From Microthyrium microscopicum (Eukaryota; Ascomycota; Dothideomycetes; Microthyriales; Microthyriaceae): a stretch of 64,000 nt of DNA. Below the pieces are notes generated by a model, which was not told the origin of the DNA, made no database searches, and saw only the letters and a program-made list of their open reading frames with translations. Positions 39,301 through 54,730 of this stretch are shown here, in pieces. The position numbers and the translations under genes are program-made. The stretch is from contig MU004235.1 of the NCBI GenBank assembly GCA_010405405.1, positions 882,538 through 946,537 on the forward strand, read 5' to 3'. Each line of letters starts with the position of its first letter. The first letter of the stretch is position 1.

Positions 39301-40626
39301 AATTTACTTAGTTAACCTATTTCTATATTAGCATCTATAAGTTCTCCTATTAGCTAATCTTAAAGTTTTTAAGTAGACTAGTAATATAATACTATAGTTT
39401 AATTAATTACTAATATAGTATATAGTTATTTAAAGAATTAATCTTCTTCTATAAACTTAATATATTAGTCTAGATGCTTACTATTAGATATTAATATATA
39501 ATGTTTCTAAAGAGTAGTAAAATTATTAGGATTATCTTAAAGAACTATTAATATTTACTTCTCTACCTTTAGTCTTACTCTATATAATACCTATATAAAT
39601 AAAGGCTTTATGCTAGTAAGTAATATAACTTTACTATTAAGGTTTACTAGTTCTAAGGGTAAGTAAGGTAAGAACGACATAAGAACGTTATAAGGTTCTT
39701 TTTTATATACTAGTAATTCTAACTAATAGTAGATATTAATAAGTAATCTTACTTCTAACGCGCTTTTATCTAGACTACTAACAATAGTACTAGAAGTTAC
39801 TACTTCTTTACTTTTTAATCCTAGCTCTTTTATTATGCTTGCTAGCATAATAAATGCTATAATTAATAATCTAGCAATGATCTTATAAGGTTATTAAATA
39901 TTAATACTAACTTAAGTATTTTAATAAAGAAATTCCTTATCTTTATTATCTAAAGCTACTTTAGGTAATAGAGGTAACTTTTTAATAGACTTAACTACTA
40001 AGATACTCTCTTGCTATAGCGTTAACATAACAATAGACTATTAATTAGTTCCTACATCTAGGACAACTAGCTTCTTAGCAAAATAGCTATCTCTACTATA
40101 GTAAGATAAAACTAAATAGCTTTAAATACTAACGCTACTATACTTATAGGCAATATAAGAGTTACTTAATGCTAGTTTAAGACTAGAAATAAGTAGCGCC
40201 TTACTTATAGTAATATATAGCTAAAATAATACGATATTTCTTAATAAATTAGAACTAATTTAATAGAATAATAGATATAGATTTAATAAGGAATAAGGTA
40301 AGAGTATTTATAGTTAGTAAAAAAGAAGTAGTATAAACGCCTTTATGGATTTAAGAAGAATACTATAAGGCAAAGCTTAGGCTTCTAAGTAGTCTTTATT
40401 CTAGCAAATAATGCTAAATTTATATTACTCTAGTTAATATTTATAAATTTACTAGTACCTTTAGTAACGCTAATCCTAATTAAGGATAGTATTACTAAAT
40501 ACTAATTAGTTAGATCTATAGTATAACTATAATTAAGATAGGAATTAATAAACGCTTCTACGCGTTTATTAATAATGCGTAAATTTATATATAGAGTATA
40601 AATTTAGTATAGAGGTACTTAGATTA

Positions 40627-40850
40627 TATAAGGAGCTAATAGGCACGATTAAGTGAATAGAAAGTAGCTAGTATTATAGGATCTAAGTACGGAGAGAAGA
40701 GATCTAGAAATATAGTTATAGATACAAAGAAGTAGGAGCCTAGGATATCCTTAGATACACTAATCCTAAATAGGATAAAGAGATCTTATCTATAGGATTA
40801 GATCTTAGCATCTAAATACTATAATACTAAACCTATAAGGATTCCTCATA
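40627..40850 (-). repeat. 5' LTR of family-A copy
   Basis: 224 bp, paired with 33139-33362 and followed by the target duplication GTAGA (40851-40855). Confidence 0.93.
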
Positions 40851-43800
40851 GTAGATGTAGTATTTAGTAGATATATCTAGCATTAGATTAATATATCTAG
40901 TATCTAATAAGTAAGGTTAATTATATTTTAGGTTTATTATAAGCTATTTATTAGTACTTAGTAGCTATTAGGTTCTATTTAAATTAATTTATATAAATAG
41001 TATAAGATAGTTTCTTCTAATAAAATACTTTCTTAAATTTCTAAGTCCTTTCTTATAAACCTAAATAGTACTTAAGGGTATATTCCTATAAACTTAAAAT
41101 TATTATTTTAAGGTATTTAAAGGGTACTCCTTTAAGGGTTAATAAGTAAAGCTAAAGTAATACTAATAGTTTTAAGTTTAGGTTTAAAATTAATTCTATA
41201 TCTAGTTCTAAATTTTCTTTAAGTCTTTTCTATTTAGACTATATTTATATATATATCTATAGGAACCTATTTGTTTTAAGGTATTATAATAGTACTATTT
41301 AGGTACTATTTAGTTTTATCTAAATAGGCTTATCTTAATTATAAGTAAAGTAAATCGTTATTATATATCTATATACGCTATAAAGTAACTATGCTTTTAT
41401 ACTTATTTTCTTTATAAAAAGAGGCTTATCTTAAGTCTTATTATAACTATTTTAGTCTACTTAGCCCTCTCTTAGCTAGTATAGGTTTAGTAAGTACTAA
41501 AGGCTTCTTTAGATATCTCTTTAGCTTCTTAGGCTCTAGATAAGGTTTATCTAAGTTAAGTTATTCTAATTTATATTTAGTTACTTCTATTAGAGCTAAT
41601 TTAGCTAAGGAGATACTCTTTTTCTTTAACTTCTCTTAGTAGCGCTTTAGTATAACTAAGGAGAAGTTACTAGTAAGTTTCTAGCTTACTTTAAACGTAA
41701 GGTAGTTCTTCTACTTTACTTTATAGTAATAGGTACTATCTTTATTAACCTTATATCTAATTACGCCTTTAACCTTATAGTAGTTAATTTCTTTAGGGTT
41801 TAAGGTTTTCTAAAGTAAGACTATTTACTATAAGAAGCATATATTAAGTATATATTATTATAATAAAGAGATATAGAAGACGTTATAAACTAGAGCGCTC
41901 TTAGGTAGGTTAATATAGTATATATTATAATTAATAACCTTTATTACTTTAAAAAAGCCTATATACTTAATATCTAGTTTCTTTTTAGACTTAGCTATTC
42001 TAATATTCTTTATATTAAATAGAACTTAGTTATTTACTTTTAAGGTAACGTCCTTATAGCCTTTATTATAGTATTTAGCTTATAAGGTTTAAATATTCTC
42101 TAAATAAGCCTAAAAGGCTTTTTAAAGGAATAGAATATATTCTACTAGTTTCTTTATATTAGGAGTAGTACCTATTAGGTACTCTTTAAGTACTTCTAGT
42201 ATATATAAGTATCTACCTATATATATTATAAATAAAGTAATACTAGTTAAGCTATATATACTATTATTATATATAAACTTAGTAAGATTAAGCTTTTTAG
42301 CCTAATTATCTTACTTCTAGCTATAGTAAATATATAGATAGTACTTAATTTCTTAGTTTTAACGCTCTATTTACTTATTTATCTAGAGTTAGAACGTAGT
42401 AGATAGCTTCTATTAGATTTCTAAATAGTAAAGAAATATATTCTAGAACTTAGAGATAAATATAGAGCTTCTATTAGATATAATTATATTTAGTATGCTA
42501 TAAAGTTATACTACCTTACGTAAGAAGAGCTTAATAAGATTATTTACGTTTATATCTTTATAATAAGGTACGTAATAAGCTATTTTAATTAGTTTATAGA
42601 TAACTACTATAATAGAGTTATATAGCTACCTTTAAAAGATACTTAAAAATAAGTTAATAATAAAATTAACTATAATATCTTCCTAGGAGACTATTAGTAC
42701 TAGTAGGGATAAAAGGAGCCTATTTTAGCCTTATTTAATAGACGTATTTTATTTATACTCTAAATAGACTACGTAGTACTCTTAGATATCCTTATTAATA
42801 TTATTCTAAGTATAATAGCGTTAAATTTTTTCTAACGTCTTATGTTAGCCTTTATAGCCTTTTTCTAAAGAGTTATTATAGAAACATTAAAGAACTTAGA
42901 CTTTATTATTCTTTATAGTAACCTTTATTTATAAATAGGTCTATTTATCTTTTATTAGCTTAATAAGGAAGCTATTAGATACGTTTAACGTAGTAATAAT
43001 GTTTACTTCCTAAGAATTATTTCTTAAGTACTATAATAAGGTACTAATAGATATAACTAAGGCGTTAATAAACCTAACTAAGTCTTTATTAGGCTTAGGG
43101 GCCTTAAATAGTTATAGTTTATCTTAAATAAGGTTTAATAAAGCATTTATAATTCTTTTCTATTTTGTATTGCTTAAGAAGATATAGTCTAGTCTTTATA
43201 AGAGTCTATCTATAAGGTTTATCTTCCTTAGATAGTACTTAACGTTAAACTTAAACTTAGTAAGAAAATCTACCTATTTTATATATATAGTAAAAATATT
43301 TTAGAACGTATTAAGTAAATAGAGGTTTATATAATTTATTAGGACTAAGAACTTTAGAATACTATATAGGTACTTATAAAAGATCTTTATAGAGTTAATA
43401 ATAGCTAGGAACTTTTACTATAGGGTCCTATAGTAACTCTTAGGTCCTAATAGCTTTCTTAAGTAGAACGCTATAGGTTACTATTAGCTCTCTTAGCCTA
43501 GCTTAGTTTACTTCTAACTTAAAATGCTATAAATTACTTACCTAAAGGCGTCTATCTTTAGATAAGTCTCTAATATAAGATTATAGTAAGTAAGGATTAA
43601 TATACGTATAAAAGTAGCTTTTAGGTTATTAAAGAATTAAATAGCTTTAAGAGGAAGGTTAATAGAAACTAATTCCTTATTACGTAGCTATTAGCTTTTT
43701 AGGGCCTACCCTAGAAGCTTCTTAATTAAAGAATTTAATAAGGAAGTAATATAAGAGAAGTTAGTAATAAAACGTTAATAGTAGTTTATAAAGCTAATAA

Positions 43801-46534
43801 ACTTTCTTACTTAGTATATATTTTATAGTATTAGCTAATCTATAACTATTATAATCTATTCTAGTTCTATTATAGTACTATTTAAAGTTATAATATACCT
43901 AAGGTACTTAGTTTAGTCTATATAGAAGCTATACTTTAATAGCTTAGCGTATAACTTAAACTTAATAAGTCTTTTAAGTATCTTCTTTATATATTTAATA
44001 TAATCTTCTTTATTCTTAAAGAAGATAAGAATATTATTAAGGTAGATAATATAAGTTACGTTAATAAGGCTATATAGAGCTTAGTTAATATATACTTAGA
44101 AAGTAGTAAAAGCGTTAATAAGTCTAAAGAGCATTACTTAGTACTTAAAAGACCTATATTTAGTTTAGAATACTATCTTTTACTTATTACTAGTATAAAT
44201 ATAAATATAATAGTATACTTTATAAAGGTCTAGGCTTATAAAGAGCTTAGCTCTTAATAGTTAGTCTAATAACTTTTTAATTAGTAGTAAAGTATAATAG
44301 TCCTTAACTATAATATTATTTAAGCCTCTATAGTTTATATATAGACGTAAGGTACTATCCTTCTTCTTTATAAAGATAATTAAGGCTTTAGTAAGAGACT
44401 AAGATTTATAAATAAATCTCCTCTTAAGATTTCTCTTAAGGTATTTGCATAGAATGACTAGTTTTACTTTTAATAGGCTATAAATAAGCTAATAAAGTAT
44501 ACTTATACCTAGCTTAAGGTTAATAGCTAGGTTCTATAAACTATATTTTACTAAATCCTATACTTTATCTTTACTAAAAGCTTTTATAAGCTCTTTATAG
44601 TAATATAGTAAGTCTTATAGGCTAATATAGTCTAATAAACCTACTAGATACTTAAAGAGCTAAGTAGATTTATCTTAACTTAATTAGAGTAACTCTTCTA
44701 AGAAGATAAAGCTAATTTTACTATAATAGTTATTTTTTAGATAAATAAAAGATAAAGTCTTAGCCTTAAAGTCTAGTAAAGAGTTCTAGTTCTTAAGCTA
44801 GGGTATCTTTATAATAATTATATAGTATAGTAAGTTTATAATATAAAATAATACTTTATTAGTCTTTAAGATTTTATTAAAGTTAATTACTATAACTTTA
44901 GTAGTTACTACCTTATAGATAGCTATAGGCATACTATTTAGGTACTTAGCTAACTTTTTTAGAAGATAATATATCTTTAATTAAAGCTTCTTAGCTAAGG
45001 CGTAGTCTATAATATTAAAATAGGCTCTACTATCTATTATTATACTCTATAATGTATAATCTTAGTTTACTTAATTCTAAGTAGTCCCTTATAGGATAAT
45101 TTAGTATAATTTCTTTAATTAGTATACCTTCTTATCTAGAATCCTTTTATTTTTTACTACTTCTAGAACTTAAGTAATAATAACCTTATAGAAGTTACTA
45201 AGAAGGTTAAGGACTAGATTATTCGTAATAGAAGTTATAAGATCCTAGTTAGCTACTTTATAGCTTAGTCTTTTTCTTTAATTCTTTTTAGCTTTAGGTT
45301 AGGGTAGTTATAGGCTATATAGCCTACTTTAGTATAGTTCTAGCACTTGCCTTTACTAGGGTTACTAAGGAATAGCTATTTAACTTTAGGCATTATATTA
45401 CTCTTTAGTTTATTTAGCTTTAAAGCCTTATTAGAAAGGCTTAGTCTAGACTTTTTTAACTTATTTCTCTAGTAATCTTATTAAGTCTTATCCTCTAGAT
45501 TTATAGATATTAAACGCTATTTAGAGAATTTACTATCCTTAGTATCTTTCTTAAGAGTAGTTAGTATCTTCTAGTTACTAATAGATCTTAAGTACTTTAA
45601 AATATATTAAGATAAGACTTCTTTAGCTATCTTAACTATATAGTCTAAGTTAAAGATTATATTATTTCTAAGGCGAGTAGATAGTTTATTACTAAAGAAT
45701 AATAAGTAAATTAATATATTATTAATTTTATACTTATAAAAGAAAGGCATAAGCTTATTAAAGTATTCTTAGGAAGTCTTTTCCTCTATTATAGTAGTTA
45801 AGAGGCTCTAAAAGGCTTTATAACGCCTCTTAATAAGTAAACTAAGGAGTTTAAAGGCCTACTATTCTATAAAGGCCTATATAGATTTATATTAGTCTAG
45901 TTTAGCTAGCTAGGTTTAAAAATTAACGTAATTATCCTAGGTTAGTTATATAACCTCTTTATTAAGATAATTATAGGCTTAAAGAATTACTAGGTATAGG
46001 TCCTCTTTATATTTCTTTATAGTAAGTATATTAGTTATATTAAAGACTTAATCCTTATACTCTTATAGACTTTTAGCTTTATATATTTATAGTTTATTAC
46101 TATTATAAGCTAATTTAGAGCTATTATATTTAATATAGGCTAAAATAGCTAGGCTAGCGTTATATTAACCTTATTTATTAATCTATTTAACTAAGTAGAG
46201 TTCTCTATATTTATAGGCTACTTTTATTGCTTTAAGTTATTTAATTTTAAGCATATTATATATTTACTATATTTTAGCTTATAGTTATTTTAGCGTCTCT
46301 TTTATATTTACTACTAGTTCTAAATAGGCTTATTCTATATTAATAGAGTTGTCTATAGAGCTACTTAGTCCTACTAGGGTTAGTATAGCTATATCTAGTA
46401 TAACTAAATTTAGTCTAGCTAGTTTTACTCTAGGGGCCTTATTCTTAGGTTTTATTAGTTTATTACTTATAACTAATTGTAGTATTTTAAAGGAAAAGCT
46501 TTATAGGTACTTTATTAGTAAGAAGTAATTATAA

Positions 46535-46894
46535 TATTAGAGATTAGGATTATAGAGTAAATAAGAAGGTTATAAGATACTTAATAAATTAAGTATATAG
46601 AAATAGGAATAAGAGTAATTACTAAGAAACTATAAAGGGATTCCTTAGCCTTTATCTTATTACCTAGGAACTTCTAAGGTTCTTTTCTAAGCTAGAATAG
46701 TCTATTTATAAGCTAAGGTACTTTAGAGGTACGCTTAGCTACTAATTATAATAATTAGGAACCTATTAGTTCTCTTAACTATAGAATATATTAAAGCTAA
46801 AGAAGTAGCTCTACTAGCTTCTAATAGCTATTAGGCTAAGGTACTTAGGCCATAATGCCTATCTTAGAGAGTCTATTAGGTTTAATTCCTAATA
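46535..46894 (-). repeat. 5' LTR of element C
   Basis: 360 bp, paired with 30442-30801 and followed by the target duplication CTACT (46895-46899). Confidence 0.92.
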
Positions 46895-47522
46895 CTACTA
46901 GTAGTAGAGGGCTACTAGTAGGAATTTTAACGTTTAAGGTTACTATAGTATCTACTACTAGCACTTTACTACTAGTAGCTATAGTGGCCTAAATATCTAC
47001 TAGCGTAAAGCTAAAATATAGATTATTACTATTAAAGTGCCCTAAATTATTAGAATTATTCTTATCTCTACTACTATGCTTACTCCTAGAATAAGTATTC
47101 TTATTAAACTATTTACTAGTAGTAAAGCTAAAGATATCTATTAGAATCTTATCTAGAGGCTATAAATTAAAAGCTTCGTAAAGGGCTATAAGTCTAATAA
47201 TCTTACTCTAATAGCGTAGTACTAAAAGTTAAATTACTATATATTTCTTACTTATTCTAAGGATATAATAATGCCCTTAAACCTTTAAAGAGGGACATAA
47301 CTCTTTATAGTAGCTATATTTATTAAAAAGAGTAGCATAAGTATTAGTATAATTATAAGTTTAATTCTCTTTAATAATAGTATTAATTAGAGTAGTATCT
47401 ATATCCTTCTATTATTCCTAAAGTTCTTCTACTATTACTAATAATTTAGGGCCTTCTTTAGCTTTATTTACTAACTATAATATCTCTTACTCTAGCATTA
47501 CTTATTTAATTATTTTAGAAAA
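46895..47522 (-). pseudogene. Middle part of the second, unidentified reading frame in the DNA transposon
   Basis: The minus strand shows a long coding-like frame with scattered RIP-type stops (runs such as NKAKEGPKLLVIVEEL and ALYEAFNL). It continues from 54933-55650 on one side of element D and into 30441-30107 on the far side of element C. In both cases the frame stays in register when the target duplication is counted once. This supports the view that these pieces were contiguous DNA before the LTR insertions. No family is recognised. Confidence 0.42.
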
Positions 47523-47724
47523 TGTTAGGGACTTATAGGCGCAAGAGTATAAGCTAATAGTAGATATAATTTAAGAAAACTAATACGAAGAATCTAAGAG
47601 AGAGGGTAGGGAATAGTTATAGGTAAGCTATACTAGATAATCCTTAGGCGCTAAGCCCTTAGCATTATATAATAGAGGATACTAATAATATTATAATAGA
47701 ATTAATAGTAGTAGATTTATAATA
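47523..47724 (-). repeat. 3' LTR of element D
   Basis: 202 bp, nearly identical to 54731-54932. It contains the shared stretch GGCGCTAAGCCCTTAGCATT, one of the more GC-rich parts of the island. Confidence 0.92.
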
Positions 47725-50700
47725 ATACTCTCTTCTCTAAGATTAGTGCTCCTAAGCTAAAAACTTATAAAAGGATAAGATTTATAATTAAGTTATACGG
47801 TCTTATAATTCTAATGCTTTTAGGGTATAAAATATAAAATATAAAAAGTAAAGATAATATTCTTCCTTTATATATAACTACTATATGTACTTATTCCTTA
47901 TGCTACCCTTTAGCTTGCTAAAGCAATTATTAAGAGGTATTAATAAACCTTAAAATATCTTTAGAATACTCTAGTTTATAAACTAAGTATTAAGGTACGC
48001 ATAGTAGTATTCTTTACTATTTTAGGAAAAGTTTATCTAAATTATACTCCTTCTTTTTTTTCTTTTAAGGGTCTATAAACGTAGGATATAGCCCTAGTTT
48101 ATTAGGGTTCTAGTTATAGTACTTAGTAATAAGCTTTAGATAGAAGTTAAGATTTAACTATAGTTACTAATTAAGATTATAGTTTTAGTCGTCCTATCTT
48201 ATAAACTAGACTTTATACTATAAAACCTTCTTCTTACTAAAGCCTTTTATAATACCTATCTTACTATTAATAACGTAGTTAACTACCTATTTTTACTCTA
48301 TATTATTATCTATATTTATAATTATAAAGAAGTTATCTAATTTTTAAAGTATAGTAGTATATTTAAGAATAAAGTAGAGTAGCTAAGTATAGAAGATAAG
48401 GTAAATCTTTATCTTCTTTAGTAGTTCTAGCTTATAAGTAAGAATATTAATCTTCTTAATAATCTTAAAGAGTTCTATAGATTTATTATTAAGGAATTTT
48501 AATAGTTAGAAAGATTTATAATAATAAGCATTAAGGCGTACTTAATTACCTAGTTTAAGGTCTAGTACTAGTTAATAAGTCTTATTAGCCTATTCTTTTA
48601 TAAAAGTAGTAGACTATAAGATTTATTCTTAGAGATACTTATAAAGGTTAGTATAGGTATAGAAATATTAGTTAGTAAGTTGCTATTTAGTTTAGGTTAG
48701 CTTAGTTCTTAAGTAGGCTTTTAGAGGTATTAGTTCTAATCCTAATTAAGGAAAATAACTATTAAGTACGTAGAAGGGACTTATCTTAGTAGAGGCGTAG
48801 ATAGCGTAGTTAGCTTTAAACTTAGTAAATAGTAGTAGTTCTACCTAGTTATTCTATTACTAGTTAATAAAGTATCTAAGGTAAGCTTTTAGTACTATAA
48901 CTAATATTTCTATAATGCTATTACTTTATAGGTACTAAGTAGTAGTTAGGTAGATAATAATACTAATACGTTTATAGAGGCGTTACTAAAATATAGACGT
49001 AAATTATAAATTATAGTTAGAGAGAATAAAGTTAAGCTATCTAGTATATTTCTAGATTTAGTTAAGAAATATAAGAACTATTATCTATACGCTTAAGTTA
49101 GGAAGGGGTATAAATTATTAGGTACGTATTAGCTTATCTATAATAACTATAATATAATAGTAAATAGTTCTAAGGTAAATATAAAGTAGTAAAGTAACTA
49201 TAAAGTTAATAGAGATATTAGACTAGGCGTAGTTAGATAGTAGGAATAACTAGAAAAGACCTTACTTCTTTTATTTAACTAGCTTAGAAAATGCATACTT
49301 ATATATTTTTATATAGTACTTTATATCTTTAGCTATATAAAGCTAATAGTAGAATTAATAAAGGCGCTAGTATATAGAAGCTATACTATTATAACCTATT
49401 ACCTTATAATTATATATATATTTAATAGCGTAGTATTAGAAACGTTCTATAGAGATAAGGAGTTATTATTTATACTAAATAGTATTATTAGTAAGTACTT
49501 AATAATTACTAAGTTTAATTAAGTCTTTTTCTAAGGTACTATATAGTAGGTAATATAACTATATAGCTTTAGAGTTGTAGATTACTTAGATAAGCTTATT
49601 TAATTAGCTAGCCTTAATAATATCTTTTTATAATATCTTTAGGTTAGTTAGCATACTATCTATCCTAGGGTAATTAATTAGCTTACCTAAGATTAGAGTA
49701 GAACTCTCTATAATTAGTTAATTAATTAGCTTACCTTCTATAGTTAGTACGTTAACTTTATTAGTAATAATTATAGCAAGTTTAATTATTATAAGTTATT
49801 TACTATTAATAAGAAGGATAGTAATTTTAATAGTATATTAAGTATTATAAGAGTAAGAAATCTTATAGTAGATATTAAAGTTATAAAGAGAAAGAATTAA
49901 TTATATTTATTAGGCAATCTATAGATTATTATTAAATTTTAGAAAATCTTATAATCTTTAAGTTAGTATATCTACTTTTACGTTAAAGGAATTATTATAA
50001 TATTTAATCTTAAACTAGAATTAGAAGAGGAACTCTACTTATTAAGCTTAATAGTGAAATAGCTTTTTAGTTAATATAAAAGTACGTAAGTTAAGGTAAT
50101 TAGTAAAAACTTATATAGAGTTAAAAATTAAAAATAATTTAGGTTTCTATTCCTTAAATACCTATATAATTATAAGTAGCTCTTTATTATAAATATTATA
50201 ATTATACTTTACTAAGGTTATCTTTTTAGAAAGGAAAGCTACTAGATAAAGCTTACTATTTATACCTTTCTAAGAAAGAATAGCTACTACTACCTAGTCT
50301 AAAGTATTAATTTTAACTTAAGTCTTAGTATTAGGATTAAAGTAATAAAGAATTAAAGTAGTAGTAAAGGCCTTCTTTAAGGCATTAAAAGCTTATTCTT
50401 TAGGTCTAGTCTTACTCTATAGGAAGTATAAGGAAGTATTCTTTTTAGTTAGCGTAATAAGTAGTATAATAATTTTTAAGTATTCTTTAATAAAATAATA
50501 ATAGAAGTTTATAAAGCTAAGAAATATTTAGATATCCTTTAGAGAAGTAGAGTAGTACTAGTTAAGTATAGCATTAACCTTCTTCTTATCTATTTAAATC
50601 CTATTAAGTATAATAATAATACTAAGATATTTAACTAATTAAGTTATAAACTTAGATTTAGAAATATCTAGGTAGAGTCTAGCTTTTTTAAGCTTATTAA

Positions 50701-53700
50701 GAATTAAGTAGATATAAGTAATATACTTCTCTTTAATCTTACTCTAAATAAGGACGTTATTAAGGTAGACTATAATAAAGTTATTAAGGTATTTACGTAC
50801 TATGCTATTAATATAAGATTAAAAGCTTCCTAATAATTTTATTATACTAAATAGTATTACTAAGGTTTTAAAGAGTTTATAGCGTATTAAGAATATAGTC
50901 TTATACTTATTTTTTTTATAAATTTAGATATTATTAAAAATAGTAATAATATTAAATTATAAAAAGAATTTTACCTTATAGATCTTTATTAAAGTTTCTA
51001 TTAAGAGTAAGGGTATATTTTAGTTAGTTAGTATAATCTTATTAAGTCTATAGTAATTAACGTAGATATAAATACTATTACCTAGTTTACTAATATATAA
51101 TATAAGTATAGCGTAATAGGAGGTACTTAGTTAAATAAAGCTTTTTCTAAATATATTCTTAATATATTTCTTAATAACTTATACTTATTAGTAAAATATA
51201 CTATAAGATTTACGTATAAGTACTTTTATATTTAGGTTAGTAGTAATAGTATAGTTAAAGCCTAGTTAGTATAGTAGTAGCTTATTAACTTAGTAAAGAT
51301 TAAATAAGAGAATATAGTAATAGAACTCTAATAGTATTAACTTTAGTAATTCTTTTTATATTAATAAATTATAGTTAAGCTTCTTATGCTATTTAGTATA
51401 GTTTTTAGTAAAGATTATAATAATGCTAATAACGTTTCACTAAGGGATAGGGTTAGGGTCTTCTTTCTCTTCTAAGGTATTAAAGTCTTCTTAGTAGAGA
51501 GCTATAAAGTAGTAATCTTTGTGTTATATTATAGCTATAAAGACTTATAGTAATACTATATAGATATTAGGAGTTCCTTTTTATTATTTATTTATAACTA
51601 CTTAACCCTTATAGTTAATACTAGTAGTTATTAGGTAATAAGAAGCTATATAGTATTTTATATAATGCTTAGAGTAGAAGCCTAATATATATTAGCTTCC
51701 TTAGAGTATAACTTTATACTTATTTACCTATAGGTTGCTAAGGATTATATTATAGTTAGTAATTTCTATTATAAAGCAAAGAATCTATTTAAGGTAGATA
51801 CTAATATATAATATAATAGCTACTATATAGGTTATCTTTATAATAGCGTAGTTATTAGCTATTTTAACGTAATAGAGTTAGGTTATCTCTACTAATAAAA
51901 TATTATAAATTTAGAGGTAATAAGGGTTAATAATACTAAAGATACTACTACTTATATTAATTAGAACTTTTGTTTTAGCGTATACGTTATTATTAATAAG
52001 AATATTACTAGCGATACTCTATTATTAGCCTATTTTTAAAATAGAATATTTTAGTAATTAGTTAATAGGGATATAGGCTATTAATATATATATAATGGCT
52101 ATGCCTATAAAGTTACTTTTAGTTTTAGAGTTACTTAGGTAGTTAATAATAGCCTCTATCTAACGTTTTTATTATTTATTATATGCTTCTATTTTATTTA
52201 GCTTCTTTATATAGCGTTACGAAGAAGCGTCTAGTTTCCTTAGTCTTAGTAATAATAATTACTATATATTAATAAGTAATTATTTAGTAGAGTTAGGTTT
52301 TATACTTAAGTATTATTTTATTACGAATAAATACTAGTAAGTTTAGTAGTAATATTAGAATTAGAAAGGGCTAGCTTATCTTTATACTTTAAATTCTTAT
52401 CTTTATAGTTATAACCTCGTTCATTATATTAGGTATAGTAGTAGTCTTATATAAGATATTAATATAGAGTAGTCTTATAACGTAGTATATAATTAATTTA
52501 GTTATTAGTTTAGTTACTATTATTATTATTCTAATTACTAAATAGCTTATTATTATTATTAGTCTTACGTTTAAGGTTTTAGTTAATAACTTATAATTTA
52601 TTAATATACTTAGTAATAGTAGTAGCTTTTAAAAGAAATAGATACTATATAATTTCTTTAATAATTATATATTTAAAGTAAGTAATCTTATTTACTTTTA
52701 TAAGGCTAGCATTAGTAATTTTGCTATTAAACTTAGTAATATATAAAGTAAGCTTCTTAGTCTTCTTTATTTAGTTTAAGGAATTTTATAACTAGGTAAT
52801 AGCATCTTTATAAGTATTATATTTTTAGGTATATTAATCTAGATCTTTTTAAAACTCTATTATATTAGAGTATAAGTTTAGTAATTTATATTAAGTATAG
52901 TCTTTAATAAACCTAAGGATAATATTAAGAGTCTTATTACGTACCTAAATAGTAGCGTCTAGTTTTATAGGGAATAAGGCTTACTTATTATAAAGATAGT
53001 CTTTAACGTAGAGCTTCTATATAAGGTATTACTTAGAATTATAACTAGAGTATTTACTTAGATTACTCTATTTATATTTTTTGCTTTTACTACTAGCTAA
53101 GGATCTAGATACTACTAGAGTTAGGCTATTAGTTTAAATATAAGGGATTTATTAATAAAGAGGAGGTATTACTTATTCGTTATTAGAGTTAAGTTAGTAG
53201 ATATTCTCTTTAGACTTATATATAAATTAACTAAGCTAGTTCTTAAGATCTTTATTCTAAAGGTAAAAAGCTATAATCTTATTATGCTTCTTAATATAGA
53301 AAGTACGTAGTTATTTAATATTATTAAGTGCTTTATTAAGTTCTTATTAATTTGTATTATAAGTATTCTCTAGATAGAGGACGCGTTTATTATTCTTACG
53401 ATTAGCTTTAATTACGCAGTTAAGTTATTAATAAAGTTAATTTGCTTTCTTATATTATTTATTAGCTATAGCTATAGTATTATTAAGTTTTTTAGTTATA
53501 TCTTTAATCTCCTATTTATAGTATTAACTTACGTTTATTATATTATTTAGCTAGGCGTAGGTTTCTTAAGTATAGAGATTAGCTACTTATATTAATTTAA
53601 TATAGCTATATAGCTATTTAAACTAAAGTTCTAGTAATATTATAATACTATAAAGGAAACCTTTATAAATCTTAATAACTTCTAAGTATAAATTGCTCTA

Positions 53701-54730
53701 AGTATAATATATAAGTATAGGGTCTAGAGAAACGCTCTTAATAATACTATTTAGAGGAATAGTTTCTTAAGCTTAGAAGGTAACTTCTTTATAAAGGAGT
53801 TATATAGAGGATACTTAAGTCTCTTTATTAGGAGTAATTAACTAGTAGGTAATAAAATAAGAGAATATTTAGTAGTTTAATAGTAACTCTTTAATCTAGG
53901 CTTAGTTTACTAGTTAAAGAGTAGTAATTAGAAGATCTATAGAAGATGTCTTTTCTTTACCTTTAGTTTAGAATTATAACTAGTTATAAATATAGCTACT
54001 CTTAGTAATTTCTAGGATATTAAATAGTAAAGGTACTTTAATAATAAAATTACAATAAGAGTATAAAGAATTATAGCGTAAAAAGTAACTATAAAGTAGT
54101 TTTATAGTAGCGTTTTCTTTGTTACTATTAATCTAGATATAAGGTTATATAATTATAAACTAAGTAGTATTCTAAGTCTCTAATTATTATTACTTATAAA
54201 GATAGAATATAGAGTAAGTCTTATAAGCCTTAATAGTATCTTCTATAGTAAGATAAGGGTTTAATACTAAGTAAGTATAAGTAATAGGTATAAGCGCTAA
54301 GAAGTTTTAAGATAAAGTATAGATAGGTTATAAAGGTATAATAAGTAATTTAAAGAAAAGAGTAGGTAGTCTAATTTGTTATAGTTTATCTTTAAGGCTT
54401 ATTATAGTATAGCAAGATAAGTAAAGTCTTATTATAGGTATAGTAGTAGAGAGAAGTAGTAGTAGTAAAAGATTATTAACTTATAAGTCTAGTAGAGTAG
54501 AAGTTCTAAGTTAATTAAGGTCCTTTAATCCCTTTAATTAAACACTAGGAGTCTAAGCTTCTAATAAGATTAAGGATTAGGAATTTATATATTTACTACG
54601 CTAGTAGGTTAAATCTACTAAGATCTAAAAATAGGATTCTATATTTATATAAGTAGACATATTAAATCTTTAGATTTTAATATACTAAAAATTAGAATTA
54701 TTTTTTAAATAGTATAAGGTATTAGTTTTA

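Larger units (their letters stand above)
33139..40850 (-). mobile_element. Ty3/gypsy LTR retrotransposon fossil, family A, full-length copy
   Basis: A 7712-bp element with 224-bp LTRs at 33139-33362 and 40627-40850, flanked by a perfect 5-bp target duplication, GTAGA (33134-33138 and 40851-40855). It matches the partial copy at 1-3855 in reverse orientation across reverse transcriptase, integrase and LTR. The coding strand is minus. It is structurally complete in outline but heavily RIP-decayed throughout and non-functional. It lies inside element C and is therefore younger in place than C. LTR divergence cannot be used to date it, because RIP dominates the differences. Confidence 0.93.
30442..46894 (-). 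mobile_element. Ty3/gypsy LTR retrotransposon fossil, element C (interrupted)
   Basis: Two 360-bp LTRs (30442-30801 and 46535-46894) are flanked by a perfect 5-bp target duplication, CTACT (30437-30441 and 46895-46899). The coding strand is minus: a CCHC zinc-knuckle-like stretch lies near 45320-45375 and reverse transcriptase with a YIIYLDDILIF-like core near 44020-44060; RNase H and integrase are expected toward 41-43 kb. A family-A gypsy copy is inserted at 33139-40850. Without it the element is about 8.7 kb, long for a gag-pol gypsy element. The extra length is about 2.3 kb between the pol side and the 3' LTR (30802-33138) with antisense coding character. The element is heavily RIP-decayed and non-functional. 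Confidence 0.9.
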